Part shown: one piece after another, positions 1 through 7,120 of the stretch
How the letters are laid out: each line of letters starts with the position of its first letter
How positions within the stretch are numbered: the stretch's first letter is position 1
Source: DATDRS01 sp035291605
Lineage (GTDB): Bacteria; Chloroflexota; Anaerolineae; Anaerolineales; UBA6663
Assembly: GCA_035291605.1 (NCBI GenBank)
Contig: DATDRS010000029.1
Span: forward strand, 1-10,777
DNA length: 10,777 bases
Direction of reading: 5' to 3'
Notes under the pieces: generated by a model
What the model saw: only the letters and a program-made list of their open reading frames with translations
What the model was told of the DNA's origin: nothing
Database searches by the model: none
Made by a program: the position numbers and the translations under genes

Positions 1-472
1 GTACGCCAAGAAGAAGTTCGAGGCCGACCTGGCCGGGCTGCTGGGCGGGCGCGCCGCCGAGGAAATCGTCTTCGACGACATCACCACGGGCGCGTCCAAC
101 GACCTGGAGCGCGCGACCAAGATGGCCCGCTCGATGGTGACGCGCTGGGGCATGAGCTCCAAAATGGGGCCGATGGTGTACGGCCAGAAGGAAGAGCTGG
201 TCTTTCTCGGGCGCGAGATCTCCGAACAGCGCGATTACTCCGAAGCCGTGGCGGAGGAGATTGACGGCGAGGTGCGCACCCTGATCGCGCGGGCGTACGA
301 CCGCGCCCGCGCGATCCTGAAAGAATACCGCGACAGGCTCGACGCCATCGCCCAGCGGTTGATCGAAGTGGAGACGCTTGACGCGGTGGAGTTCGAGCGC
401 CTCTTCCCCTCGCCGAACGGCCGCAACGCCAAGAGCGCGCCCGTCCCGGCGCCGGCGCCGGCGACGGCGTGA
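1..472 (+). CDS. ftsH: ATP-dependent zinc metalloprotease FtsH, C-terminal part
   Basis: Reading from base 2, an open frame gives the last 156 residues of FtsH; the start, the AAA+ domain and the HEXXH zinc site lie outside the window. What remains is the M41 peptidase tail. LLGGRAAEEI and TTGASNDLERAT are hallmark FtsH stretches, and the Asp in the second is the family's third zinc ligand. ARSMVTRWGMS, LGPMVYG, VFLGREI and the helical tail with LIEVETLDAVEFERLF follow in the usual order. FtsH is a membrane-anchored hexameric protease that degrades damaged membrane proteins and short-lived regulators; that role is family knowledge. The protein ends with a low-complexity Pro/Ala tail (VPAPAPATA), common and probably disordered. 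An inverted repeat and an intrinsic terminator follow, so ftsH appears to end its transcription unit. Confidence 0.97.
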   Translation, partial: YAKKKFEADLAGLLGGRAAEEIVFDDITTGASNDLERATKMARSMVTRWGMSSKMGPMVYGQKEELVFLGREISEQRDYSEAVAEEIDGEVRTLIARAYDRARAILKEYRDRLDAIAQRLIEVETLDAVEFERLFPSPNGRNAKSAPVPAPAPATA

Positions 473-481
473 TTTTCCGCA

Positions 482-512
482 GACCGGACAGGTTTTGAAA
501 ACCTGCCCGGTC
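482..512. repeat. Imperfect palindrome just after ftsH
   Basis: The left arm, 482-494, and the right arm, 500-512, pair with a single A/C mismatch (A488 with C506) around a 5-nt TTGAA loop. It starts about 10 bases after the ftsH stop, has no T-run after it and lies upstream of a separate intrinsic terminator. It may stabilise the ftsH mRNA 3' end or be one copy of a dispersed palindromic repeat; one window cannot decide. Confidence 0.6.
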
Positions 513-527
513 CAAGCTCGATCATAA

Positions 528-562
528 AAAGGCCCCGGCTAAAAGGTCGGGGCCTTTGCTTT
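528..562 (+). terminator. Intrinsic terminator of ftsH
   Basis: AAAGGCCCCG (528-537) and CGGGGCCTTT (548-557) form a perfect 10-bp GC-rich stem with a 10-nt loop. The T-rich tail is short (the stem ends in TTT, then GCTTT). The A-run on the 5' side also allows weak function on the other strand. Confidence 0.85.
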
Positions 563-587
563 GGGGGCGCTGGGAGGGAAAACTTAC

Positions 588-615
588 TTGCCTTTCCCCT
601 CCTTTTACCGATAAT
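588..615 (+). promoter_or_regulatory. Candidate sigma70-type promoter for the MscS/cNMP gene
   Basis: TTGCCT (588-593) and GATAAT (610-615) are separated by 16 bases. The expected start point, about 7 bases after the -10 box, falls at about 622, two bases before the ATG at 624. No Shine-Dalgarno-like sequence lies in front of that ATG, which fits a leaderless message. Confidence 0.5.
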
Positions 616-623
616 TCCCCTCG

Positions 624-2132
624 ATGAATCAAGACCTGCTCCTCCACTTCGCCGAAGCCGTCGGCCTCGGCCTGGGCGTCGCGCTCCTCCTGTGGCTCCT
701 GCGCGGGTTCGCGCCCCTGCGCCGGGTGCAGACCTCCCTCCTGCTCACGGCCGTGACGGCCGGGTTGTATCTCGTCGTCAAAGGCGCCGGCCTCCCGGCC
801 GAAGCGACGCTCATCCAGGTCATCGTCGCCGCCGGGGTGATGCTCGCGGCCAACGCCGCCATCCAACTCTTCGACGTGTTCCTGTGGGATTACGTCCTCG
901 GCCGGCGGCGGCACGTCGCCGTCCCACGCCTGATCGTGGATTTGTTCAACTTCGTCGCGCTGACCATCATCGCGCTGACAGTGCTGAACCGCGTCTTCCG
1001 TGTGGACTTAAGCGCCTTCCTCGTCACCTCGACGGTGGTCTCGGCGGTCATCGGCCTCTCGCTGCAGGACATGCTGGGCAACATCATCGCCGGGCTGGCG
1101 CTGCAAATCGAACGCCCCTTCGCCGTCGGCGACTGGGTGCACGTGGGCGGCCAGGAGGGCCAGGTGGTGCAGATGAACTGGCGCACGCTCACCCTGCGCA
1201 CCCGCGACAATCACAACATCTTCCTGCCCAACGCCAACGCCGCCCGGCAGGACATCGTCAACTACTCACGCCCCAGTCCCCTGCAACGTCTGCACACCCA
1301 GGTGGGCGTGGCCTACCGCCACCCGCCGGGGCTGGTGAAAGAAGTGCTGGCCCACGCGGCCACCGGCGTCGAGGGAGTCAGCGCCGAACCCGCGCCCGAG
1401 GTGATCGTCACGGGCTATGGTGATTTCGCTATTCAATACGATCTCCGGTTTTACATCACCGACTACGCCCGCGTCGAGCAAATCCGCGACGCAGTGCTGA
1501 CGCGCGCCTGGTACGAACTCCGCCGCGCCGAGATGACCATCCCCTTCCCCATCCGCGACGTGACGGTGCGCACGCTGCCGGAGGACTACGAGGCCCGCGC
1601 GCAGGAGCAACTGCGCCGCGAGGTCTTCGCGGTTTTGCGCCCGCTGCCGCTTTTCAGCCCGTTGAGCGACGCGCAAATCGAGCAGCTCGTGCGTGGGGCG
1701 GCCCTCCAGCAGTACACGACCGGCGAGGCGCTCGTCCAGCAGGGCGAGGCCGGCGACTCGCTCTTCGTCGTCCGGTCCGGCAAAGTGCGCGTGGACCTGC
1801 GCTCGGAGAACGGCCAGGTCACCACCGTGGCGGAGTTGGGTTCGGGCGAGTTCTTTGGCGAGATGAGCCTGCTCACGGGCGAGCCGCGCACCGCTTCGGT
1901 GGTTGCCGAGACGGAAACCGAAGTGGTGGAGGTGGACAAACCCGATCTGGCCGCCGTCATCGAGTCTGACGCGAGCATCCTCGAAGCGCTGACGCTCGCG
2001 CTGGAGACGCGCATGCGCGCGGGCGCCGAGCGCATCGCCACCTCCACCGGCTCGCTCAAAGAGAGGCCGCTTCCCCAGCACGCCGCGCTCGTCGCGCGCA
2101 TCCGGCGGTTCTTCGGCGTCAAATCGGGGTGA
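624..2132 (+). CDS. MscS-family channel with C-terminal cyclic-nucleotide-binding domain
   Basis: 502 residues. About five hydrophobic segments come first (roughly 5-29, 35-52, 61-88, 102-125 and 128-160). The last is the pore-lining MscS-type helix, rich in Gly, Ala and Ser, running into LQDMLGNIIAGLALQIERPF and GDWVHVGGQEGQV, the classic start of the MscS beta domain. The soluble MscS vestibule reaches about residue 320 (FLPNANAARQDIVNYSR is its conserved loop). After a short linker, about 345-460 form a cNMP-binding domain; its phosphate-binding cassette, near 411-427, reads FGEMSLLTGEPRTASV and keeps both the Glu and the Arg that contact the cyclic nucleotide in CRP-like domains. This is the layout of bacterial cyclic-nucleotide-gated MscS-like channels (bCNG). 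Ion selectivity, the ligand (cAMP or cGMP) and any remaining stretch response cannot be read from sequence. The ATG at 624 is chosen because the MscS frame begins there; no ribosome binding site is visible. Confidence 0.92.
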   Translation: MNQDLLLHFAEAVGLGLGVALLLWLLRGFAPLRRVQTSLLLTAVTAGLYLVVKGAGLPAEATLIQVIVAAGVMLAANAAIQLFDVFLWDYVLGRRRHVAVPRLIVDLFNFVALTIIALTVLNRVFRVDLSAFLVTSTVVSAVIGLSLQDMLGNIIAGLALQIERPFAVGDWVHVGGQEGQVVQMNWRTLTLRTRDNHNIFLPNANAARQDIVNYSRPSPLQRLHTQVGVAYRHPPGLVKEVLAHAATGVEGVSAEPAPEVIVTGYGDFAIQYDLRFYITDYARVEQIRDAVLTRAWYELRRAEMTIPFPIRDVTVRTLPEDYEARAQEQLRREVFAVLRPLPLFSPLSDAQIEQLVRGAALQQYTTGEALVQQGEAGDSLFVVRSGKVRVDLRSENGQVTTVAELGSGEFFGEMSLLTGEPRTASVVAETETEVVEVDKPDLAAVIESDASILEALTLALETRMRAGAERIATSTGSLKERPLPQHAALVARIRRFFGVKSG

Positions 2133-2141
2133 ACAGATTCA

Positions 2142-2170
2142 TTGACAGGCGGCGCAGGCCAGATTAGAAT
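2142..2170 (+). promoter_or_regulatory. Sigma70-type promoter of the thiamine operon
   Basis: TTGACA (2142-2147) and TAGAAT (2165-2170) are 17 bases apart, close to consensus. The predicted start near 2177 lies just before the TPP riboswitch. The -35 box starts only 10 bases after the mscS-like gene's stop. Confidence 0.8.
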
Positions 2171-2186
2171 TCTTACGAGTCATCAA

Positions 2187-2286
2187 ACTTTCGGGAGTCC
2201 GGTTAAGCCGGGCTGAGAGGGTCCCTGCCCACGGGCTATGGGGCCGACCGACTGAACCTGACGGGTAATGCCGGCGGAGGGAAATA
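2187..2286 (+). promoter_or_regulatory. TPP riboswitch (THI element)
   Basis: All the conserved thi-box pieces occur in order: GGGAGTC (2193-2199), the pyrimidine-sensing GGCTGAGAGGG (2211-2221), a variable arm, then GAACCTGACGGGTAATGCC (2253-2271) and GCGGAGGGAAA at the 3' side. CTTTC at the 5' end can close P1 with GGGAAA. TPP riboswitches bind thiamine pyrophosphate and switch off thiamine genes. Here the element precedes thiamine kinase and transporter genes, so the logic is product feedback. An intrinsic terminator 18 bases downstream points to control of transcription elongation. Confidence 0.97.
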
Positions 2287-2303
2287 ATGCGCGTCATCCA
2301 TCC

Positions 2304-2330
2304 ACACCCTCTCCCCGGAGGGTGTTTTTC
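2304..2330 (+). terminator. Riboswitch-controlled intrinsic terminator
   Basis: ACACCCTC (2304-2311) and GAGGGTGT (2318-2325) form a perfect 8-bp stem with a 6-nt loop, followed by TTTTC. It sits between the TPP aptamer and thiN, where a premature terminator is expected. A competing antiterminator pairing was not identified with confidence. Confidence 0.85.
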
Positions 2331-2333
2331 TTT

Positions 2334-2397
2334 CACCCCCCCTGTCCCTTCGGGACTGCAGTCCCCGAAGCGGAATGGGGCAGGGGTCAGGGGGGTG
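2334..2397 (+). promoter_or_regulatory. Leader hairpin able to cover the thiN ribosome binding site
   Basis: CACCCCCCCTG (2334-2344) is complementary to CAGGGGGGTG (2388-2397), which holds the G-rich ribosome binding site of thiN. Inside lie further pairings: CCCCTGTCCC (2339-2348) with GGGGCAGGGG (2377-2386) as an overlapping alternative, and a GGGACTGCAGTCCC palindrome (2352-2365). The pairings are visible; control of translation is inferred. Confidence 0.5.
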
Positions 2398-2399
2398 AG

Positions 2400-3041
2400 G
2401 TGAAACGCGCCATCATCGTCGCCAATGGAGCGCTGCGGGACCCCGAGTCGGCGCGGGCGGTCGTCCGCTCCGGCGACTTGCTCATCGCCGCCGACGGGGG
2501 CGCTCATCACTGCCGTGCTTTGGGCCTGAACCCGCACGTCGTCGTCGGCGATCTCGACTCGCTCTCCCCCGCCGTGCGCGCCCAGCTCGAAGGGACAGGC
2601 GCGCGCTTTGAGATCCATCCGGCGCGAAAAGATGAGACAGATCTCGAACTCGCCATCCGCGCGGCGATGACACAGGGGGCGCAGGAAGTATTGATCCTCG
2701 CCGCGCTCGGCGGGCGTTGGGATCAGAGCCTGGCGAACGTGCTGCTGCTCGCGCACCCCGACTTTGCCGCGCTCTCCCTGCGCCTCGCCGACGGCCCCGA
2801 TTCTCTGTGGATTGTCCGCGACCGGGTGACGGTGCGCGGCGCGCCCGGCGACACCCTCTCGCTCTTGCCGCTGGCGGGGGACGTCGAGGGCGTCACGCTC
2901 ACCGGCCTGGAATATCCGCTCGACGGCGGCGTTCTGCGCGCTGGCTTCACCACGGGCGTGAGCAACGTCCTCACCGCGCCTGAAGCGACGATCTCCATCC
3001 GGCGCGGAGTCCTGCTCGCCGTCCACACCCGGCGCGGATAG
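2400..3041 (+). CDS. thiN: Thiamine pyrophosphokinase
   Basis: 213 residues from the GTG at 2400, close to the usual length of bacterial thiamine pyrophosphokinases. The enzyme moves a pyrophosphate from ATP to thiamine, making TPP in the cytoplasm. Family motifs are clear: AADGGAHH (about residue 29-36), VVGDLDSL (about 47-54), RKDETDLELAI (about 76-86) and GGRWDQSLANVLLL (about 104-117). The Asp and Thr residues of the second and third motifs are the expected Mg-ATP and thiamine contacts. GTG 2400 is preferred because it begins MKRAIIVANG, the normal family N-terminus, and follows a G-rich ribosome binding site. The in-frame ATG at 2268 lies inside the riboswitch and would add 44 unrelated residues. 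It is the first gene after the TPP riboswitch, ahead of a thiamine importer; no thiamine biosynthesis gene is seen here, so this locus serves salvage. Confidence 0.95.
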   Translation: MKRAIIVANGALRDPESARAVVRSGDLLIAADGGAHHCRALGLNPHVVVGDLDSLSPAVRAQLEGTGARFEIHPARKDETDLELAIRAAMTQGAQEVLILAALGGRWDQSLANVLLLAHPDFAALSLRLADGPDSLWIVRDRVTVRGAPGDTLSLLPLAGDVEGVTLTGLEYPLDGGVLRAGFTTGVSNVLTAPEATISIRRGVLLAVHTRRG

Positions 3042-3047
3042 ACGTAG

Positions 3048-3069
3048 CCTGGCCCCCTTGTGGGCCAGG
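3048..3069 (+). promoter_or_regulatory. Stem-loop between thiN and thiB
   Basis: CCTGGCCC (3048-3055) and GGGCCAGG (3062-3069) form a perfect 8-bp stem with a 6-nt loop. No T-run follows, and the thiB ribosome binding site begins 4 bases later. It may protect or process the mRNA so the binding protein is made in excess of the kinase; this is inference. Confidence 0.5.
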
Positions 3070-3083
3070 GACAGGAGGTAAGC

Positions 3084-4169
3084 ATGAAACACCGCTCACG
3101 CATCACCCGGCTCATGGTTTTTGCCGTCCTGGTCTCGGCCTGCGCTCAGGCCGCCCCGCCGCCGACGGCCGCTCCCACGGACACGCCCTCTGGCCCGCAA
3201 ACGCTCACCGTGATGACGCACGACTCCTTTGCCGCTTCCGAGGATGTGATCGCCGCCTTCGAGCAGGCGAACAACGCCAAGATCACTTTCCTCAAGTCGG
3301 GCGACACGGGCGCGGCGCTCAACAAGGCCATCCTCAGCAAAGACGCGCCGCTCGCCGACGTGTTTTACGGCGTGGACAATACCTTCCTCTCGCGCGCGCT
3401 TGACGCGGGCATCTTCGAGCCGTACGCCTCGCCCGCCTTGAGCCGCATCCCGGCGGACCTCAGACTCGACGCGGAGAACCGCGCCCTGCCCGTAGACTAC
3501 GGCGACGTGTGCCTCAATTACGACAAGGCTTACTTCGAAGACAAGCGCCTCCCGCCTCCGCAAACGCTCGAAGACCTGGTCAAGCCGGAGTACAAAAGCC
3601 TGCTCGTCGTCGAGAACCCGGCCACCTCCTCGCCCGGCCTCGCCTTCCTGCTCGCCACGGTCGCCCACTTCGGGCCGGATCAATTCATTGACTACTGGGA
3701 GCAGCTGGCCGCGAACGAGGTCAAGGTCGTGGACGGTTGGGAGACGGCGTACTACACCGATTTCTCCGGCTCCAGCGGCAAAGGCCCGCGCCCGCTGGTG
3801 GTTTCGTACGCTTCCAGCCCGCCCGCCGAGATGATCTTCGCCCCCGACCCTAAACCCGACGAGGCCCCGACCGCCAGCGTGGTCGGCCCCGGCGCGTGCT
3901 TCCGGCAGATCGAGTTCGTCGGCATCCTCGGGGGGACGAAGAGCCGCGCGCTTGCGGAGAAATGGGTGGACTTCATGCTGAGCGAGCCATTCCAGGCCGA
4001 TATGCCCACGCAGATGTTCGTCTTCCCGGCCGTCCAGGGCGTCAAACTGCCTGACGAGTTCGTGCAGTGGGCGCAGACGCCGGAGGAGCCTGCCGCCGTC
4101 AGCCCGGCGGACATCGCGCTCCATCGCGAGGCATGGATCGAGGCGTGGACAGACGCAGTGCTGAAATAA
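3084..4169 (+). CDS. thiB: Thiamine-binding lipoprotein of an ABC importer (ThiB-like)
   Basis: 361 residues. The ATG at 3084 follows a strong ribosome binding site, AGGAGGTA (3073-3080). Basic residues and a short hydrophobic stretch lead to the lipobox VSAC with Cys20, so the mature protein is probably a lipid-anchored lipoprotein, followed by a Pro/Thr/Ala linker. The core matches ThiB/TbpA-type solute-binding proteins: LTVMTHDSFAAS, FEQANNAKITFLKSGDTGAALNKAI, ADVFYGVDNTFLSRA, PVDYGDVCLNYD, DGWETAYYTDFSG and VSYASSPPAEM. These receptors capture thiamine, TMP or TPP and deliver it to the permease. Riboswitch control and the kinase next door support thiamine as ligand over iron or other ligands of related receptors. 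It lies 42 bases after thiN and 26 before the permease gene. Confidence 0.93.
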   Translation: MKHRSRITRLMVFAVLVSACAQAAPPPTAAPTDTPSGPQTLTVMTHDSFAASEDVIAAFEQANNAKITFLKSGDTGAALNKAILSKDAPLADVFYGVDNTFLSRALDAGIFEPYASPALSRIPADLRLDAENRALPVDYGDVCLNYDKAYFEDKRLPPPQTLEDLVKPEYKSLLVVENPATSSPGLAFLLATVAHFGPDQFIDYWEQLAANEVKVVDGWETAYYTDFSGSSGKGPRPLVVSYASSPPAEMIFAPDPKPDEAPTASVVGPGACFRQIEFVGILGGTKSRALAEKWVDFMLSEPFQADMPTQMFVFPAVQGVKLPDEFVQWAQTPEEPAAVSPADIALHREAWIEAWTDAVLK

Positions 4170-4195
4170 GACAGAAGAAGGAACTCCGCTAACGC

Positions 4196-5992
4196 ATGGC
4201 CTCCCGTCTCCGCTCCCCCGCCCCCCTGCCCCCCCGCTCACTTGCGCGCGCTGTCGCCCCAGCGTTTTTTGCGAACGCAGCGGCGCTATTCCTCCTCGCC
4301 CTTCCCCTCCTCTTCCTCGCGCTCTTCTACGTCTACCCGCTTGTCTCTATACTGAGGCTTGGCCTCGCGCCTCAGGGCCGTCTCGACCTGGCCCCGCTGG
4401 CCGCGCTCGCCGGCGACGCCCACGCGCAGCGAGTCGTCGGCTTCACGCTCTGGCAGGCCGTTCTCTCAACCCTGCTCACGCTGGCCGTCGGCCTGCCGGG
4501 CGCATATCTCGTCGCCCGCTACGACTTTCGCGGCAAAGGGCTGCTGCGCGCGCTGGCGGGCGTGCCGTTCGTCATGCCCACGCTCGTCGTCGCCGCCGCG
4601 TTCAACGCGCTCATCGGCCCGCGCGGTTGGATCAACCTGGGCTTGATGGCGCTGTTCCGCACAGATACCCCGCCGTTGAACCTGATGAACACGCTCGGCG
4701 CGATCCTGCTCGCGCACATCTTTTACAACACGACCATCGTCCTCCGGCTGGTCGGCGACTTCTGGGCGCACCTCGACCCCCGGCTGGCCGGCGCAGCGCG
4801 CGTGCTCGGCGCAGACGGGCGCCGCGCCTTCACGCACGTCACCCTGCCCCTGCTGGCGCCGGCCATCCTGGCCGCCGCGCTGCTCGTGTTCATCTTCGAC
4901 TTCACCAGTTTCGGCGTCATCCTCGTCCTCGGCGGCCCCCGCTTCGCCACGCTCGAAGTCGAAATCTACCGGCAGACGATCAGCCTGTTCAACCTGCCGA
5001 CGGCCGCGGCGCTCTCGCTGACGCAGCTGGCTTGCACCCTCGCATTTACCCTCCTTTACGCGCGCCTCTCCGCCCGCGTCACCGCGCCCCTCCCCCTCCG
5101 CCCGCAGGCCTTTACGCAGCAGCCGCTCAACACCTGGCGGGCGCGGCTTGCGGCCGGCGTGATCGTCGGGGGGCTGCTCGCGCTCCTGGTCGCGCCGCTG
5201 GCCGCGCTTGCCCTCCGCTCCTTCACGCGCCTCGAAGCCGCCCGGGGCGAGCGCACGGCCGTGCAGACCGGGTTCACGCTCGCGTTTTATCAAGAGTTGT
5301 TCGTCAACCGCCGCGAGTCCATTTTCTACGCCCCGCCGTTCGCGGCGGTCGGCAACTCGGTCGGCGTGGCGGCGGCGACGACCTTCCTCTCGCTCGCGCT
5401 GAGCCTGCCCACGGCGCTCGCGCTCACGCGTTCCGGTTCGGCGCGCCTCAACCGGTCGTCGCAGATCCCCTTCAGGGAGTGGCTGGATTCAGTTTTGATG
5501 CTGCCGCTGGGGACCTCGGCGGTGACGCTCGGCCTGGGATTCCTCGTCGCGTTCAGCCGGCCCCCGCTCGCGTGGCGCGCCTCGCCGCTGCTGCTCCCGC
5601 TGGCTCACACGCTGGTCGCGTTTCCGTTCGTCGTCCGCAGTCTGTCGCCCGCGCTGCGCGGCATCCGCCCCCAACTGCGCCGGGCGGCGGCCAGCCTGGG
5701 CGCCAGCCCCCTGCGCGCCTTCCAGGAGGTGGACCTGCCGCTCATCGGCCGGGCGGTGATGGTCGGCGGCGCGTTCGCCTTTGCCATCTCCCTCGGCGAG
5801 TTCGGGGCCACGGCGCTCGTCGCCCGTCCCGACTTCCCGACCATCCCCATTGCGATTTACACCTTCCTCTCACAACCGGGCGCGCTCAATTACGGGCAGG
5901 CCCTCGCGCTCAGCACGATTTTGATGGCCGTGTGCGCGGGAGGCATCCTGGCCATTGAATCTTTGAGAGTGGGAGAAGTGGGAGAGTTTTGA
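4196..5992 (+). CDS. thiP: Thiamine ABC transporter permease, two-domain (ThiP-like)
   Basis: 598 residues with about 12 hydrophobic segments in two homologous halves, so a single chain forms the whole membrane pore, as in ThiP and FbpB. Each half has an EAA-type loop that docks on the ATPase: AARVLGADGRRAFTHVTLPL (about 200-219) and AAASLGASPLRAFQEVDLPL (about 497-516). The N-terminal half also shows FVMPTLVVAAAFNALIGPRG, typical of ThiP. It is slightly longer than Escherichia coli ThiP because of a loop near 310-370 between the halves. The ATG at 4196 follows AGAAGGAA at a normal distance. The stop TGA (5990-5992) shares its last base with the next gene's ATG, giving translational coupling. 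Confidence 0.93.
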   Translation: MASRLRSPAPLPPRSLARAVAPAFFANAAALFLLALPLLFLALFYVYPLVSILRLGLAPQGRLDLAPLAALAGDAHAQRVVGFTLWQAVLSTLLTLAVGLPGAYLVARYDFRGKGLLRALAGVPFVMPTLVVAAAFNALIGPRGWINLGLMALFRTDTPPLNLMNTLGAILLAHIFYNTTIVLRLVGDFWAHLDPRLAGAARVLGADGRRAFTHVTLPLLAPAILAAALLVFIFDFTSFGVILVLGGPRFATLEVEIYRQTISLFNLPTAAALSLTQLACTLAFTLLYARLSARVTAPLPLRPQAFTQQPLNTWRARLAAGVIVGGLLALLVAPLAALALRSFTRLEAARGERTAVQTGFTLAFYQELFVNRRESIFYAPPFAAVGNSVGVAAATTFLSLALSLPTALALTRSGSARLNRSSQIPFREWLDSVLMLPLGTSAVTLGLGFLVAFSRPPLAWRASPLLLPLAHTLVAFPFVVRSLSPALRGIRPQLRRAAASLGASPLRAFQEVDLPLIGRAVMVGGAFAFAISLGEFGATALVARPDFPTIPIAIYTFLSQPGALNYGQALALSTILMAVCAGGILAIESLRVGEVGEF

Positions 5993-7041
5993 TGCTCGAG
6001 CTCGTCTCCCTCTCCAAATCCTTCGGCGACGGGGGCGGCCTGGATGACGTATGCCTCACCGTGAACCGGGGCGAGATCGTCAGCCTGCTGGGGCCGAGCG
6101 GGTGCGGCAAGTCCACGCTCCTCGCGCTCATCGCCGGGCTGGAAACACCGGACGCGGGCGAAGTGCGCTGGGACGGGGAAAGCCTCGCCGGCCTCCCCCC
6201 GCACCGCCGCAGCTTCGGCCTGATGTTCCAGGATTACGCCCTCTTTCCTCACCGGGACGTCTTCGACAACGTTGCCTTCGGGTTGAGGATGCAGAACGCG
6301 CCGGAGACGGAAGTGGCGCTCCGCGTGCGCGAGGCGTTAGCGCTCGTGAATCTCTCCGGCTTTGAGCGGCGGGACGTGAACACCCTCTCCGGCGGCGAGG
6401 CCCAGCGCATCGCGCTCGCCCGGTCGCTCTGCCCGCGTCCCCGCCTGCTCATGCTCGACGAGCCGTTGGGCGCGCTCGACCGGACCCTCCGCGACGCGCT
6501 GCTCGACGAACTGCGGGGGATGCTCCGGGCCTTTGGCGGCCGCGCGCAGACGGCGCTCTACGTGACGCACGACCAGCAGGAGGCTTTTGCCCTCGCCGAC
6601 CGCGTGGCCCTCATGAACGCCGGGCGCATCGTGCAGGTGGGCGCGCCGGAGGAGGTCTACAATTCTCCGGCCTCCCCCTTCGTCGCCCGCTTCCTCGGCC
6701 TGACTAACCTCGTCGAGGCGGCGCCAGACGCCGATAGCGCCTTTACTACCGCCATTGGACGTTTCCGCCTCACCTCCCGCGCCTCGCGCTCCACGCCTCA
6801 CGCCTCACGCCTCACGCTCCTCCTCCGCCCAGACTGCGCCCGCCTCTCCGGGAGCGCCAATCGCCTGCGCGTGCGCATCCTCGAACGCTCCTTTCGCGGC
6901 GTCTACACCCGCCTGCTCACCCAGCCGGAGCGCGGCCCGCATTTGATCTTCGACTTTCCGCCGCAGCCCTTACCGCAGGTGGGCGAGACGGTGGATTTGT
7001 TCCTCGACCCGGAGCGGATCACGGTTTTGCAGGGCGAGTAA
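5992..7041 (+). CDS. thiQ: Thiamine ABC transporter ATP-binding protein (ThiQ-like, with TOBE-type tail)
   Basis: 349 residues; the ATG at 5992 overlaps the permease stop by one base. Nucleotide-binding motifs are complete: Walker A GPSGCGKST (about 34-42), Q-loop FQDY (about 79-82), signature LSGGEAQRIALAR (about 132-144), Walker B LLMLDEP (about 152-158) and the switch His in YVTHDQQEA (about 192). It powers thiamine uptake. At 349 residues it is far longer than Escherichia coli ThiQ (about 230) and resembles PotA/FbpC-type ATPases, with a TOBE-like C-terminal domain from about residue 275 (LLLRPDCARLSG). The linker before it is encoded by a small tandem repeat (6792-6818). Substrate is assigned from the operon; the ATPase alone could not tell thiamine from iron or polyamines. 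Confidence 0.9.
   Translation: MLELVSLSKSFGDGGGLDDVCLTVNRGEIVSLLGPSGCGKSTLLALIAGLETPDAGEVRWDGESLAGLPPHRRSFGLMFQDYALFPHRDVFDNVAFGLRMQNAPETEVALRVREALALVNLSGFERRDVNTLSGGEAQRIALARSLCPRPRLLMLDEPLGALDRTLRDALLDELRGMLRAFGGRAQTALYVTHDQQEAFALADRVALMNAGRIVQVGAPEEVYNSPASPFVARFLGLTNLVEAAPDADSAFTTAIGRFRLTSRASRSTPHASRLTLLLRPDCARLSGSANRLRVRILERSFRGVYTRLLTQPERGPHLIFDFPPQPLPQVGETVDLFLDPERITVLQGE
6792..6818 (+). repeat. Short CCTCACG tandem repeat inside thiQ
   Basis: The heptamer CCTCACG, in phase, occurs about three times in a row with degenerate copies on both sides. Being in frame, it encodes a basic, Ser-rich linker (TSRASRSTPHASRLT) between the ATPase and the TOBE-like domain. Confidence 0.6.
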
Positions 7042-7045
7042 CTTG

Positions 7046-7112
7046 CTCCCTGCACCCCCTCTCCCCGGCGGTGAAAGAAAGCCGGGGAGTAAAGAGGCAG
7101 AGGCGCAGGGAG
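7046..7112 (+). promoter_or_regulatory. Nested stem-loop covering the DUF402 ribosome binding site
   Basis: The outer arms CTCCCTGC (7046-7053) and GCAGGGAG (7105-7112) match perfectly. Inside, CTCCCCGGC (7061-7069) and GCCGGGGAG (7081-7089) form a perfect 9-bp stem. The outer right arm overlaps the GGGAGGG ribosome binding site (7108-7114) of the next gene, so folding would hide it. No T-run follows, which argues against a terminator. Confidence 0.55.
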
Positions 7113-7120
7113 GGTTTCCA

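Noticed and set aside
2268..2399. Earlier ATG at 2268 as start of thiamine pyrophosphokinase.
   Set aside because: It lies inside the TPP riboswitch and the terminator would fall within the coding region; the family N-terminus begins at GTG 2400.
2139..3092. Long minus-strand frame across the thiamine kinase gene, and the similar one at 3096-4241.
   Set aside because: They are antisense shadows typical of GC-rich genes; they match no family and cover a riboswitch and clear genes.
6792..6818. Possible CRISPR-like or regulatory repeat array.
   Set aside because: Units are only 7 bases with no spacers and lie in frame inside thiQ; it is a simple tandem repeat.
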